Below are positions 37,113 to 45,547 of a DNA stretch of 64,000 nt, in pieces; position 1 is the first letter of the stretch, and the number at the start of each line of letters is the position of its first letter. The DNA is from Clostridia bacterium (lineage in GTDB: Bacteria > Bacillota > Clostridia > Oscillospirales > Acutalibacteraceae). The stretch is taken from NCBI GenBank assembly GCA_017473165.1, contig JAFUNA010000002.1:62001-126000 (forward strand), written 5' to 3'. A model generated the notes under the pieces. That model did not search any database. It was not told the origin of the DNA and was given only the letters and a program-made list of their open reading frames with translations. Made by a program: the position numbers and the translations under genes.

Positions 37113-37141
37113 TTGTTAAATTCGGAAAAGAATGATATACT
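37113..37141 (+). promoter_or_regulatory. Promoter of rnhA-yhhN unit
   Basis: TTGTTA (37113-37118) and TATACT (37136-37141) with a 17-bp spacer, 32 bp before the rnhA start. Confidence 0.65.
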
Positions 37142-37173
37142 TGTATAAGAAATTTTACTGACGGAGAAAAATT

Positions 37174-37623
37174 ATGTCTGAACTTAAAAAAGTTGATATT
37201 TTTACCGACGGTGCCTGCTCGGGAAATCCGGGCCCCGGCGGCTGGGGTGCAATCCTCCGCTACGGAAAGCACGAGCTTGAATTAAGCGGCGGAGAAGCCT
37301 CAACAACAAACAACCGTATGGAATTGACTGCGGTTATCGAAGCGCTGAAAAAACTCAAGGAAAAATGTGAGGTTACGATTTACACCGATTCAAAATATGT
37401 TGCCGATGCGTTTTTGCAGGGCTGGATTTGGAACTGGATGAAAAAAGGCTGGAAAAAATCCGACGGAAAGCCCGTTCTCAATCCCGAGCTATGGAAAACG
37501 CTTATATCGGAAATTCAAAAGCACGAATACAAAATCATCTGGGTAAAGGGTCATGCGGGTCATCCGGAAAACGAACGCTGCGACACTCTTGCGACCTCCG
37601 AAGCGGCTAAATTTCAAAACTGA
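37174..37623 (+). CDS. rnhA: Ribonuclease HI
   Basis: This 149-residue enzyme cuts the RNA strand of RNA-DNA hybrids. The four catalytic acidic residues lie in [38 protein letters not shown] and [11 protein letters not shown]. It has the basic protrusion ([13 protein letters not shown]) found in the E. coli type and no N-terminal hybrid-binding domain. The gene for a YhhN protein follows 19 bp later. Confidence 0.95.
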   Translation: MSELKKVDIFTDGACSGNPGPGGWGAILRYGKHELELSGGEASTTNNRMELTAVIEALKKLKEKCEVTIYTDSKYVADAFLQGWIWNWMKKGWKKSDGKPVLNPELWKTLISEIQKHEYKIIWVKGHAGHPENERCDTLATSEAAKFQN

Positions 37624-37642
37624 ATTATGAAAGGATGGTAAC

Positions 37643-38329
37643 ATGAATTATCCGTTTTTTATGTGGACATCGGCGGCACTCATGCTCGTTGCAACTCTGC
37701 TTTATCAGCTTCATCCGCTTTTCAAAAAGCATTCTTTGAAAGCAAAAATTCTTTGCTCCTCGCTTTTTGTTCTGACAGGCGTTTTTGCGGCTCTTGCCTA
37801 CGGAGTAAAAACCGACTATTCCGTCTTGATGCTCTCTGCGTTGTTTTTAGGGCTTTTGGGCGATTTCTTTCTTGATTGGAAAAAATACAACACATTTTTT
37901 GTCGGCGTTCTTTTCTTTTCAATCGGACATCTGATTTATGTTTATTCGTTCATCACCATGGAGCCGTCACTCAAGCCCTACACCGTTCACATAGTTGTGA
38001 TTTACATTCTTGTTATTCTTGCGGGAATTGCTCACATTAAAATGGACAAAATCAAATTCCCCGGAAAATACAAGATTATGCTTGTTTATTCGTTCATCCT
38101 TATCACTTCATTTGTATTCGCAACGGTCAGAGGAATTGATTCGGTATCAAACGGCAACAAGCCTTTCGGCATTTTGCTCTTGCTTTCGGGAGCGTTGTTC
38201 ATGATTTCCGACGCATTCCTTGCATCACAGCTTTTCGGCAAGCCCAAGCTCAAAAACACCGCATTCTTTGTTGCAATATTCTATTTCCCCGCACAGACAC
38301 TTTTTGCGTTGAGCATTTGTTATCAGTAA
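37643..38329 (+). CDS. YhhN/TMEM86-family membrane protein (lysoplasmalogenase-like)
   Basis: This 228-residue integral membrane protein has about eight hydrophobic helices and the YhhN family motifs GLLGDFFLDW (helix 3) and SGALFMISDAFLA (helix 7), whose aspartates are conserved in the family. The eukaryotic relative TMEM86B hydrolyses lysoplasmalogen; the bacterial role is less clear but membrane ether-lipid turnover is plausible, as gut Clostridia make plasmalogens. AAAGGATGG is ahead of the ATG. Confidence 0.8.
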   Translation: MNYPFFMWTSAALMLVATLLYQLHPLFKKHSLKAKILCSSLFVLTGVFAALAYGVKTDYSVLMLSALFLGLLGDFFLDWKKYNTFFVGVLFFSIGHLIYVYSFITMEPSLKPYTVHIVVIYILVILAGIAHIKMDKIKFPGKYKIMLVYSFILITSFVFATVRGIDSVSNGNKPFGILLLLSGALFMISDAFLASQLFGKPKLKNTAFFVAIFYFPAQTLFALSICYQ

Positions 38330-38334
38330 AAATC

Positions 38335-38363
38335 AAAACTCCTGCCGTCAAAGCAGGAGTTTT
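38335..38363 (+). terminator. Terminator of rnhA-yhhN unit
   Basis: An 11-bp perfect stem (AAAACTCCTGC with its complement) with a 7-base loop and a T-rich tail. Confidence 0.85.
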
Positions 38364-38393
38364 ATTTATTCCGTCATACATTGTCCTGTTTTC

Positions 38394-38420
38394 GCATAAG
38401 GTTTAGGGAAACCATATCAA
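38394..38420 (+). promoter_or_regulatory. Candidate SigE promoter of spoIVA
   Basis: GCATAAG (38394-38400) and CATATCAA (38413-38420), 12 bp apart, resemble the mother-cell SigE consensus. A second, better -10-like CATACATT at 38375-38382 lacks a good -35. SpoIVA is SigE-controlled in characterised spore-formers; the site itself is a weak match. Confidence 0.35.
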
Positions 38421-38441
38421 TGCGAATTCGGAGGAATTGTA

Positions 38442-39917
38442 ATGGCAAACAATATTTACAGCGACATTGCCGCCAGAACGGGCGGAGATATCTACATCGG
38501 CGTTGTCGGTCCCGTAAGAACAGGCAAATCAACGTTTATCAAAAAATTCATGGAATCCATGGTGCTGCCCAACATCGGGGATTCTCTTCGCCGTGAACGT
38601 GCCAATGACGAGCTCCCGCAGTCATCGGGAGGCAGAACAATAATGACAACAGAGCCCAAATTCATTCCCGAGGATGCCGTTGAAATCTCCCTGCCTTCAA
38701 ACTCGAAAATGAAGGTCAGAATGATTGACTGCGTGGGCTATATCGTTCCGTCGGCACTCGGTTACATCGAAGGCGAAGCACCGAGAATGGTCAAAACTCC
38801 GTGGTTTGACGATGAAATCCCTTTCAACATGGCTGCCGAAATAGGAACACAGAAGGTTATCACCGAGCATTCGACAATCGGACTTGTTGTTACAACCGAC
38901 GGCTCAATCAGCGACATTCCCCGTGAAGAATACGCACAGGCTGAAGAAAGAGTTATCAACGAACTGAAGGCTCTGAACAAGCCGTTTGTTGTTCTTCTCA
39001 ACTGCAAAAATCCCCGCTCACCCTCTGCCGTTTCAACGGCTTCAAAGCTTACGGATTCCTACGGCGTGCCCGTTATCCCGGTAAACTGCCTTGAGCTTAC
39101 GCAGGATGAAATCGTTTCAGTTCTTTCGCAGGTTCTGTTTGAATTTCCGATTAAGGAGGTCAAGGTGGATTTGCCCGGCTGGATAACTTCGCTCGACAAA
39201 TCACATTGGCTTCGGTCGGGAATCTTTGAAAAAATCAGTGCTCTTGCCCATGACCTCAAGCGTGTCCGTGACGTCAAGGACTTTGCGGAAAAGGTTTCCG
39301 CCGGTGAGCACATAGGCTCATCGTCGGTTGAGAGCATGGACCTTGCAACGGGAAGTGCTAAAATAAACGTAACTCTCCATCCGAATCTTTTCTTCAGAAT
39401 TCTTGAAGAAGAAACAGGGGTTGAGGTTGAAAACGAGCTTGAGCTTATGAAGCGTATGAAGGAGCTTTCCGCCGCTCAAAGCGGTTATCAGCGTATTCAG
39501 AATGCACTTGACGAGGTTGAAGCCACGGGCTACGGAATCGTTCTGCCCGGAATTGAGGACCTGACACTTGAAGAGCCCGAAATAATGAAGCAGGGCGGAA
39601 GATACGGCGTGCGTCTGCGTGCAAGTGCACCTTCGCTTCACATCATGAGGGCAGATATACAGACCGAGGTTGCTCCGATTGTCGGCTCGGAATCGCAGTC
39701 AGAGGAGCTTATAAAATATCTTCTCAAAGAATTTGAGGAAAATCCCGCAATGATCTGGGAATCCAACATCTTCGGCACGTCACTGCACGAGCTTGTCAAC
39801 GAAGGACTTCACAACAAGCTTTACAGAATGCCCGGAGATGCAAGACTCAAGCTGCGTGAAACCCTTGAAAGAGTTATCAACGAAGGCTGCAGCGGACTTA
39901 TCTGTATCATACTTTAA
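38442..39917 (+). CDS. spoIVA: Stage IV sporulation protein A
   Basis: This 491-residue protein is the ATPase that polymerises on the forespore surface and forms the base of the spore coat. The P-loop IGVVGPVRTGKSTFIKKFME is near residue 20, RMIDCVGYIVP follows, and the C-terminal region ends NEGCSGLICIIL, close to the conserved C-terminus needed for localisation. GGAGG is 7 bases before the ATG. Presence of an intact copy is good evidence that the organism forms endospores. It is monocistronic with a terminator after it. Confidence 0.97.
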   Translation: MANNIYSDIAARTGGDIYIGVVGPVRTGKSTFIKKFMESMVLPNIGDSLRRERANDELPQSSGGRTIMTTEPKFIPEDAVEISLPSNSKMKVRMIDCVGYIVPSALGYIEGEAPRMVKTPWFDDEIPFNMAAEIGTQKVITEHSTIGLVVTTDGSISDIPREEYAQAEERVINELKALNKPFVVLLNCKNPRSPSAVSTASKLTDSYGVPVIPVNCLELTQDEIVSVLSQVLFEFPIKEVKVDLPGWITSLDKSHWLRSGIFEKISALAHDLKRVRDVKDFAEKVSAGEHIGSSSVESMDLATGSAKINVTLHPNLFFRILEEETGVEVENELELMKRMKELSAAQSGYQRIQNALDEVEATGYGIVLPGIEDLTLEEPEIMKQGGRYGVRLRASAPSLHIMRADIQTEVAPIVGSESQSEELIKYLLKEFEENPAMIWESNIFGTSLHELVNEGLHNKLYRMPGDARLKLRETLERVINEGCSGLICIIL

Positions 39918-39923
39918 AAAAAT

Positions 39924-39952
39924 CGCAGAGGATGCATAAGTCACCCTCTGCG
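39924..39952. terminator. Terminator between spoIVA and lipoprotein gene
   Basis: An 8-bp stem (CGCAGAGG/CCTCTGCG) with A tracts before and T residues after. It serves spoIVA and possibly the convergent gene. Confidence 0.7.
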
Positions 39953-39959
39953 TCAATTT

Positions 39960-40361
39960 TTATCTGTCAACGGTTGCCGTCAGAGTGCCGTTTTTGTAAA
40001 CAAGCTCTGCATAGTAGCCTTCACCGTCTTTTGCATAAAAATATCCCGTTGCTTCAACAAGATTATTTTCAAATCCGTGCTTTTTCAAGTTTTTTGTGTA
40101 TTTCTCAAATTCTTTTTCCGAACATTTTACAACAAAGTGATAGCTGTCGCCGTCAACATATTTTTCTTCGGCTTCTTCTTTGAAATCAAGTTCCGGAATT
40201 CTGTCCTTGAAGCTGTTGTGATAATAGGTCGGCTTATCCGTTGTTTCCGCAACCGCCGTATTCTGAACAAATCCCGTGTTATTGTCCTTTTTTATGCTGC
40301 AGGCGGATATTCCGAGCAAAATAACAGCCGCCGTAACAATGCTCAATAATCTTTTTGTCAT
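39960..40361 (-). CDS. Small lipoprotein of unknown function
   Basis: This 133-residue protein has a lipoprotein signal: a basic start, hydrophobic core and lipobox LLGISAC with the cysteine at residue 21. The mature part is charged, with a segment FEKYTKNLKKHGFENN and a C-terminal beta-like region (GYYAELVYKNGTLTATVD). It should be anchored to the outer face of the membrane. No family was recognised. It is divergent from the amino acid permease gene. Confidence 0.8.
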   Translation of the reverse strand: MTKRLLSIVTAAVILLGISACSIKKDNNTGFVQNTAVAETTDKPTYYHNSFKDRIPELDFKEEAEEKYVDGDSYHFVVKCSEKEFEKYTKNLKKHGFENNLVEATGYFYAKDGEGYYAELVYKNGTLTATVDR

Positions 40362-40435
40362 TTTTCATTCCTCCGTTTTGGATTATTATATCACCTTCAA
40401 GGCAATATGGCAAGCGATTAAATTAATTTTGCATA

Positions 40436-40463
40436 TTGACAAATTTGTTTGCATAATTATAAT
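40436..40463 (+). promoter_or_regulatory. Promoter of amino acid permease gene
   Basis: TTGACA (40436-40441) and TATAAT (40458-40463) with a 16-bp spacer. Confidence 0.8.
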
Positions 40464-40509
40464 ATTTTTGTAGACATAAAACAAAATGTCGAAAGAAAGG
40501 GTTGATTTA

Positions 40510-41883
40510 ATGGCAAACGAACTCAAGAAAAAATACGGCTTACTTACCGCTATCTGTATGGTTGTCGGTATCGTTGTAGGCAGCGGCGTATTTTTCAAGG
40601 CAGAAGCAATTCTCACCAAAACCGGCGGTAACCTCAAAATAGGTATCCTTGCATGGATTATCGGCGGCATCATCATGGTCATCTCGGCTTATACTTTCTC
40701 CATTCTCGCAACAAAATATGAAAAAGTCAACGGCGTTGTTGACTATGCCGAAGCAACCATAGGCGAAAAATACGGCTATGTTATCGGCTGGTTTTTAAGC
40801 ACAATCTATTACCCCACACTTACAATGGCTCTTGCATGGCTTTCGGCAAGATACACACTCGTTGTTTTCCAGGGCGACAATGCTGACCCGACAAGCGGTA
40901 TGTGCTTTGTTCTTACAGGCTTCTATCTTGTCGCCAGCTACGCTCTTAACACGCTTTCACCCATTATTTCGGGTAAATTTCAGGTTTCAACAACATTCAT
41001 AAAGCTTGTTCCCCTTCTTCTTATGGGTGTTATCGGCACAATCTATGGCATTGCGAACGACAACGGCGTTCTTGTTCAGAATTTCACAACCGTTGTTAAC
41101 GAAGTTCCCGCAAGCGAAGCAATTTTCTCTGCTGTTTGTGCAACCGTTTTCGCTTACGAAGGCTGGATTATTGCAACATCAATCAATGCAGAGCTCAAAG
41201 ACGGCAAGAAAAACCTTCCCAAGGCTCTTGTTATCGGTTCACTCATAATCGTTGCTATCTATGTTCTTTACTATGTAGGTCTTGCAGGTGCTATCCCCAA
41301 CGCTGACATGATGGCAGGCGGTCAGGCAGCAGCAAGAAACGCTTTCGGCACAGTTTTCGGCAAGGCAATGGGCACCGGAATATTTGTTTTCGTTATCGTT
41401 TCATGCCTCGGCACACTCAACGGTCTTATGCTCGGCTGCACAAGAGGTATTTACTCCATCGCAAGCAGAGGCAGAGGTCCCGCACCCCATGTTTTCGGTT
41501 ATCTCGACAAGCACACAAATATGCCCGGCAACTCATCAATTCTTGCTCTTCTTCTCTGTGCTGCATGGCTTGTATATTTCTATTTTGCAAACCTCAACAG
41601 CTCAACTGCAGGTGCACTCAAGATGTTCGCATTTGACCCCACAGAGCTTCCCATCGTTACCATTTATCCGTTCTACATTCCCATTTTTGTAATGATGTTC
41701 AAGGACAAGAACCTTTCACCCGTAAAGCGTTTCGTTGTTCCCTCTCTTGCAATTCTCGGATGTCTTGTAATGGTTGTTGCTGCATTCGTTGCACACCTTA
41801 AAGAAATCCCCGGCTATCTTATCATTTTTGCCGTTATCATGGCTATCGGTATGGCATTTATGAAGAAGAAAAAAGTTGCATAA
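40510..41883 (+). CDS. APC-family amino acid permease
   Basis: This 457-residue protein has about 12 hydrophobic helices and the amino acid-polyamine-organocation signature GIVVGSGVFFKAE in helix 1, with VCATVFAYEGWIIATSINAE in helix 6. The ATG at 40510 (MANELKKKYG) is preferred because AAAGGG is 9 bases ahead; the ATG at 40486 would put eight extra residues before it. Homologues exchange or import neutral or cationic amino acids; the substrate cannot be read from the sequence. It is monocistronic. Confidence 0.88.
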   Translation: MANELKKKYGLLTAICMVVGIVVGSGVFFKAEAILTKTGGNLKIGILAWIIGGIIMVISAYTFSILATKYEKVNGVVDYAEATIGEKYGYVIGWFLSTIYYPTLTMALAWLSARYTLVVFQGDNADPTSGMCFVLTGFYLVASYALNTLSPIISGKFQVSTTFIKLVPLLLMGVIGTIYGIANDNGVLVQNFTTVVNEVPASEAIFSAVCATVFAYEGWIIATSINAELKDGKKNLPKALVIGSLIIVAIYVLYYVGLAGAIPNADMMAGGQAAARNAFGTVFGKAMGTGIFVFVIVSCLGTLNGLMLGCTRGIYSIASRGRGPAPHVFGYLDKHTNMPGNSSILALLLCAAWLVYFYFANLNSSTAGALKMFAFDPTELPIVTIYPFYIPIFVMMFKDKNLSPVKRFVVPSLAILGCLVMVVAAFVAHLKEIPGYLIIFAVIMAIGMAFMKKKKVA

Positions 41884-41892
41884 GATTTTCTG

Positions 41893-41918
41893 ATGTGTAC
41901 CGCTTCGGCGGTACACAT
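41893..41918 (+). terminator. Terminator with TTCG tetraloop
   Basis: An 11-bp perfect stem (ATGTGTACCGC with its complement) closed by a TTCG loop and followed by TTTTT. It ends the permease transcript. Confidence 0.9.
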
Positions 41919-42008
41919 TTTTTATATTCCACATCTTTCCTGACCACAAAATATGCAAAAAATTAAGACTTCTGTTCAATATTTAGAGAAATCTTAAGAA
42001 TTTAACCC

Positions 42009-42037
42009 TTGCTTTTTAATAATTAACATGATAGAAT
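42009..42037 (+). promoter_or_regulatory. Promoter of acyl-CoA ligase gene
   Basis: TTGCTT (42009-42014) and TAGAAT (42032-42037) with a 17-bp spacer. Confidence 0.6.
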
Positions 42038-42085
42038 AATGGAGCTTTTGTAAATTTGCAAAAATAAATTTGGGGGTGTAATTCT

Positions 42086-43804
42086 TTGGCAACAAAGAAA
42101 CAGTTTTATCCTGTAAGAGAAATCAAAGATTTGAGAGACCTTATCAATCAGAGTGCAAAGCTTTATGCAGACAGACCCGCATTTGAAGTAAAAACAAAGA
42201 GCGGCGAGCTTTATCAGATTACCTACAAGCAGTATCACGAAGATATCCGTGCACTCGGCACGGCTCTTGTTGACATGGGTCTTTCGGGTGAAAAAATCGC
42301 AGTAAGCGGTGACAACTGCTATGACTGGTGCCGTTCATACATGGCAACCGTAACAGGTGTCGGCGTTATTGTTCCCATCGATAAAGAGCTCCTTTTTGAC
42401 GATATCAACATGATTCTCAATGTTTCCGACGTAAAGCTTTTCTTCTGCGACAAAAAAATTGCAAGAAAGCTTGAAGAAAGAAAAGACGAGCTCAAAAAAG
42501 ACCTTACCATCGTTATGATGCACACCCAGAAAGAAGAAGGCGTGCTACATATTGACGACCTTGTTGAAAAAGGCAAAAAGCTCCTTGCAGACGGTGATAC
42601 ACGCTATCTCGATGCAACAATCGACCCCAATGCAATGTGCTCACTTCTTTTCACATCGGGTACAACAGGTATGTCAAAGGGCGTTATGCTTTGCCACAGA
42701 AACTTCTGCTACGAAGTTATGGCTGCAATGGGTATTCTTAAGATTTATCCCGAAGACTGCGGAATTTCGCTTCTCCCCCTTCACCACACTTATGAAAGCA
42801 CAATCATTCTTTTTTTTGCATCATATTGCGGTGCAAAGGTTACTTTCTGCGACGGCTTCAAATATGTTCTCAAGAACATGAAGGAATTCAGCCCCTCGGT
42901 TTTTGTTGCCGTTCCTCTTCTTCTTGAAACGGTTCACAGACGTCTTATGAAGGCTGTTGCAAACAAGCCCCACGGTCTTACACTCTTCAAAGTAGGCTCT
43001 GTTCTTGTTAAGGCAGCTTCAAAGGTTGGTATTGACCTCAAGAAGGTATTCTTTAAGGAAATCATCGATACATTCGGCGGAAATATGCGTCTTATCATCT
43101 GCGGTGCCGCACCCATCAATCCCCAGATTCTCAAGGACTTCGAAGCCTTCGGTATTCAGATTCTTCAGGGCTACGGTCTTACCGAATGTGCTCCCCTTGC
43201 AATGCTTAACCACGACAGACTTCACCTTGCGGAATCCGTCGGCGAAATCATTCCCGGCAGTGAAGCAAAAATTCTCAACCCCGATGAAAACGGCGTTGGC
43301 GAAATTCTTCTCAAGGGCGACATGGTTATGCTCGGCTATTATCAGAATCCCGAAGAAACCGCCAAGGTTATCGACAAAGAAGGCTGGTTCCACACAGGTG
43401 ACCTCGGTTATGTGAACAGCAAAGGCCATTATTATATTACAGGCCGCTGCAAAAACGTTATCGTTACAAGCAACGGTAAAAACATTTATCCCGAAGAGCT
43501 TGAATATCACCTCGGAATGGATATCCGTGTAGGTGAATGTCTTGTTCTTGCCGACACAAACAAGAAGGGCGAGGTTATCGTAGGTGCGAGAATCTTCCCC
43601 AACTTTGAAGAGCTCAAGGAACGCTACGGCAAGGATGAAAAGGACTTCACTGACGAAGAGCTTCACGCAATCTTCAAAGAGGTTGTGGATGCGGTTAACG
43701 CAAAGCTGCCCCCCTTCAAGTCAATTCTCAACTTCAAGGTAAGACGTACGGAGTTTGTTAAAACAACAACCTCAAAAATCATGCGTCACAAGAATACCGA
43801 CTGA
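42086..43804 (+). CDS. Long-chain fatty acid-CoA ligase-like protein
   Basis: This 572-residue AMP-forming ligase starts at TTG, with GGGGGTG 8 bases ahead. Motifs are the P-loop LLFTSGTTGMSKGVML, QGYGLTECAP, WFHTGDLGYVNSKGHYYITG and NGKNIYPEELE, with the late lysine in TTTSKIMRH. The pattern is closest to the long-chain acyl-CoA synthetases (FadD/FAA type), which activate fatty acids for phospholipid synthesis. It differs clearly from the ligase at 19511, so this organism has at least two. It is monocistronic. Confidence 0.88.
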   Translation: MATKKQFYPVREIKDLRDLINQSAKLYADRPAFEVKTKSGELYQITYKQYHEDIRALGTALVDMGLSGEKIAVSGDNCYDWCRSYMATVTGVGVIVPIDKELLFDDINMILNVSDVKLFFCDKKIARKLEERKDELKKDLTIVMMHTQKEEGVLHIDDLVEKGKKLLADGDTRYLDATIDPNAMCSLLFTSGTTGMSKGVMLCHRNFCYEVMAAMGILKIYPEDCGISLLPLHHTYESTIILFFASYCGAKVTFCDGFKYVLKNMKEFSPSVFVAVPLLLETVHRRLMKAVANKPHGLTLFKVGSVLVKAASKVGIDLKKVFFKEIIDTFGGNMRLIICGAAPINPQILKDFEAFGIQILQGYGLTECAPLAMLNHDRLHLAESVGEIIPGSEAKILNPDENGVGEILLKGDMVMLGYYQNPEETAKVIDKEGWFHTGDLGYVNSKGHYYITGRCKNVIVTSNGKNIYPEELEYHLGMDIRVGECLVLADTNKKGEVIVGARIFPNFEELKERYGKDEKDFTDEELHAIFKEVVDAVNAKLPPFKSILNFKVRRTEFVKTTTSKIMRHKNTD

Positions 43805-43811
43805 TAAATTT

Positions 43812-43837
43812 CTGCACAGGCTTTCGGGTCTGTGCAG
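43812..43837 (+). terminator. Terminator of acyl-CoA ligase gene
   Basis: An 8-bp stem (CTGCACAG/CTGTGCAG) followed by six T residues. Confidence 0.85.
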
Positions 43838-43859
43838 TTTTTTGTTTACATTGTATCTA

Positions 43860-43888
43860 TTGTAAATTAATAATGAATATGATATAAT
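43860..43888 (+). promoter_or_regulatory. Promoter of alpha/beta hydrolase gene
   Basis: TTGTAA (43860-43865) and TATAAT (43883-43888) with a 17-bp spacer. Confidence 0.7.
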
Positions 43889-43927
43889 TTCAAATATAGG
43901 AATAAAAAACAGGGAGGATAAAATAAA

Positions 43928-44890
43928 TTGAGCAAAAAAGAAAACGGTTTGTTAAAAAAATTTGCTGTAACGGCTGCAATTGCCGGTGCGGCTTGTGCGG
44001 CTGCAGGCAGTGCGTTTATAGAACAGTTTTTGAGCAAAAAGGGAATTAAGAAACTTGCTGCAAAGGGCGGCTTCACTTCGCCCGAAGAAATGGAATGCTT
44101 CATTAACAGTGAAGAAGCAATTGCAGGCACGGAATTCTACAGAAAAATGGTATACAGAGATATTTTCACCTTTAATAAGCACAGCAAGTGTCTTCACGCA
44201 ATATTCTATGATGCTCCCGAAGAAAGCGATGTTTTTGTTATTTCCTGCCACGGATTTATGGGAGATCCCACACAAAACAAAACCTATATAAAGCATTTTT
44301 ATGAAATGGGCTTTAACATTCTTCTGCCTTATCTCCGAGGACACGGAAAAAGCGAGCATAATTACTGCACAATGGGCTGGCTTGACAGACTTGACATCAT
44401 TGACTGGATAGAATATATCCGTGACCTTAATCCGAAGGCAAAAATCATTCTGCACGGCGTTTCGATGGGTGCTGCAACGGTTATGATGACAACTGGTGAA
44501 GAGCTTCCCGATAACGTTGTTTGCTGCATCGAGGACTGCGGATATACAACTCTTTGGGATGAATACAGCGTTCAGCTCAAGGAGCTTTATAATCTCCCGT
44601 CTGACATTGTTCTCAACATTCTCAATCCGATTTTCAAAATGACACTCGGGTTTGACATCAAGAGTGCATCCGCACTTAAGCAGGTCAAAAAATCAAAGAC
44701 TCCCACTCTCTTTATTCACGGCGACAAGGATGCTTTTGTTCCCTTCTGGATGAACTATCCCCTCTATCAGAACGCAAGCTGCGAAAAGGAAAGACTTGTT
44801 GTTCCCGGTGCTCATCACGCCGCTTCCGTATATCTCTGTCCGGAGCTTTACTGGAATACGGTTACGGAGTTCATTAAAAAGTACATATAA
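43928..44890 (+). CDS. Alpha/beta hydrolase with N-terminal hydrophobic segment
   Basis: This 320-residue serine hydrolase starts at TTG after GGGAGG. An Ala/Gly-rich hydrophobic segment at about residues 10-30 may be a membrane anchor or signal. The fold is shown by ISCHGFMGDP (oxyanion), the nucleophile elbow LHGVSMGAAT, the acid FIHGDKDAFVP and the catalytic His in VPGAHHAAS. Homologues include YqkD-type esterases and peptidases; the natural substrate is unknown. It is monocistronic, ending in a GC-rich hairpin. Confidence 0.85.
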   Translation: MSKKENGLLKKFAVTAAIAGAACAAAGSAFIEQFLSKKGIKKLAAKGGFTSPEEMECFINSEEAIAGTEFYRKMVYRDIFTFNKHSKCLHAIFYDAPEESDVFVISCHGFMGDPTQNKTYIKHFYEMGFNILLPYLRGHGKSEHNYCTMGWLDRLDIIDWIEYIRDLNPKAKIILHGVSMGAATVMMTTGEELPDNVVCCIEDCGYTTLWDEYSVQLKELYNLPSDIVLNILNPIFKMTLGFDIKSASALKQVKKSKTPTLFIHGDKDAFVPFWMNYPLYQNASCEKERLVVPGAHHAASVYLCPELYWNTVTEFIKKYI

Positions 44891-44897
44891 CAATCAA

Positions 44898-44920
44898 CAC
44901 CGTCCGAATTCGGGCGGTGA
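44898..44920 (+). terminator. Terminator of alpha/beta hydrolase gene
   Basis: A 9-bp stem with one G-T pair (CACCGTCCG/CGGGCGGTG), loop AATT, followed by ATTTTT. Confidence 0.8.
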
Positions 44921-44936
44921 ATTTTTAATAATACTA

Positions 44937-44965
44937 TTGAAAATAATAAAAATATGTGTTATATT
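44937..44965 (+). promoter_or_regulatory. Promoter of DtxR/MntR-type regulator gene
   Basis: TTGAAA (44937-44942) and TATATT (44960-44965) with a 17-bp spacer. The predicted start is near 44972, immediately before the palindrome at 44976. Confidence 0.7.
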
Positions 44966-44975
44966 ATTGAAACGG

Positions 44976-44987
44976 TTAGTTAACTAA
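44976..44987. promoter_or_regulatory. Palindromic operator at the mntR-like promoter
   Basis: The perfect 12-bp palindrome TTAGTTAACTAA lies just downstream of the predicted transcription start. It resembles the half-sites TTAGG/CCTAA of DtxR-family operators. Autorepression by the regulator encoded downstream is the likely role. Confidence 0.55.
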
Positions 44988-45009
44988 TATCGGTTGAGAG
45001 GTGATTTAA

Positions 45010-45381
45010 ATGATAATGGGCGAATCAGCTGAAAACTATCTTGAAACAATTCTTATTCTCAGCAAAAAGAAATCCGCCGTGCGCTCCGTTGACATTGCAA
45101 CAGAGCTCGGATATTCAAAACCCAGCGTTTGCGTTGCAATGCGTAATCTGCGTGAACACGGATATATCGTAACCGACGGCGACGGCTCAATTACCCTCAC
45201 CGAAAGCGGACTTGAAATCGCTAAAAACGTTTTTAACAGGCACGAAACAATCACCGAATGGCTCATGGGCATAGGCGTCAGCTCCGACCAGGCTGCAATT
45301 GATGCCTGCCGTATTGAACACGTTATCAGCCAGGAAAGTTTTGAATGCCTTTGCAAAGCAGTTAAGAATAATAAATCCTGA
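45010..45381 (+). CDS. mntR: DtxR/MntR-family metal-dependent transcriptional regulator
   Basis: This 123-residue protein has a winged helix-turn-helix domain (VRSVDIATELGYSKPSVCVAMR, HGYIVTDGDGSITLTESG) and a helical dimerisation and metal-binding domain (NRHETITEWLMGIGVS, DACRIEHVISQESFECL). The length and lack of an SH3 domain are as in MntR. The metal-ligand pattern HExxxxxL and CxxEHxxS is that of the family; it should repress metal uptake genes when Mn or Fe is abundant. GAGAGGTG precedes the ATG at 45010; a second ATG is 6 bases on. No metal transporter is adjacent. A symmetrical operator lies in its own promoter region. Confidence 0.88.
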   Translation: MIMGESAENYLETILILSKKKSAVRSVDIATELGYSKPSVCVAMRNLREHGYIVTDGDGSITLTESGLEIAKNVFNRHETITEWLMGIGVSSDQAAIDACRIEHVISQESFECLCKAVKNNKS

Positions 45382-45383
45382 CA

Positions 45384-45413
45384 AATAGCGTATGGTTTAT
45401 GCCATGCGCTATT
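45384..45413 (+). terminator. Hairpin after mntR-like gene
   Basis: A 12-bp stem with one G-T pair (AATAGCGTATGG/CCATGCGCTATT) and a 6-base loop. The following sequence GATATTGTT is only weakly T-rich. Confidence 0.65.
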
Positions 45414-45464
45414 GATATTGTTACGGATTTGTTCAAATTACATAAACTATTCAAAAATCGCTCG

Positions 45465-45491
45465 CAATTTAGCGTGGTAAATCGCTAATTG
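45465..45491. promoter_or_regulatory. Inverted repeat overlapping the his promoter
   Basis: CAATTTAGCG (45465-45474) faces CGCTAATTG (45483-45491), a nearly perfect inverted repeat that overlaps the -35 box of the his promoter by 3 bases. It is a candidate repressor site. Confidence 0.45.
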
Positions 45492-45517
45492 ACTAAATCA
45501 ATAAAGTGTGATATACT
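45489..45517 (+). promoter_or_regulatory. Promoter of the his operon
   Basis: TTGACT (45489-45494) and TATACT (45512-45517) with a 17-bp spacer. The leader before hisZ is only about 24 bases. Confidence 0.8.
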
Positions 45518-45547
45518 GTCATCATCTTAAATTATCAGGAGTAAATT

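Noticed and set aside
43019-43666. 215-residue minus-strand open frame inside the acyl-CoA ligase gene
   Set aside because: Antisense shadow of the ligase; composition reflects the complementary codons.
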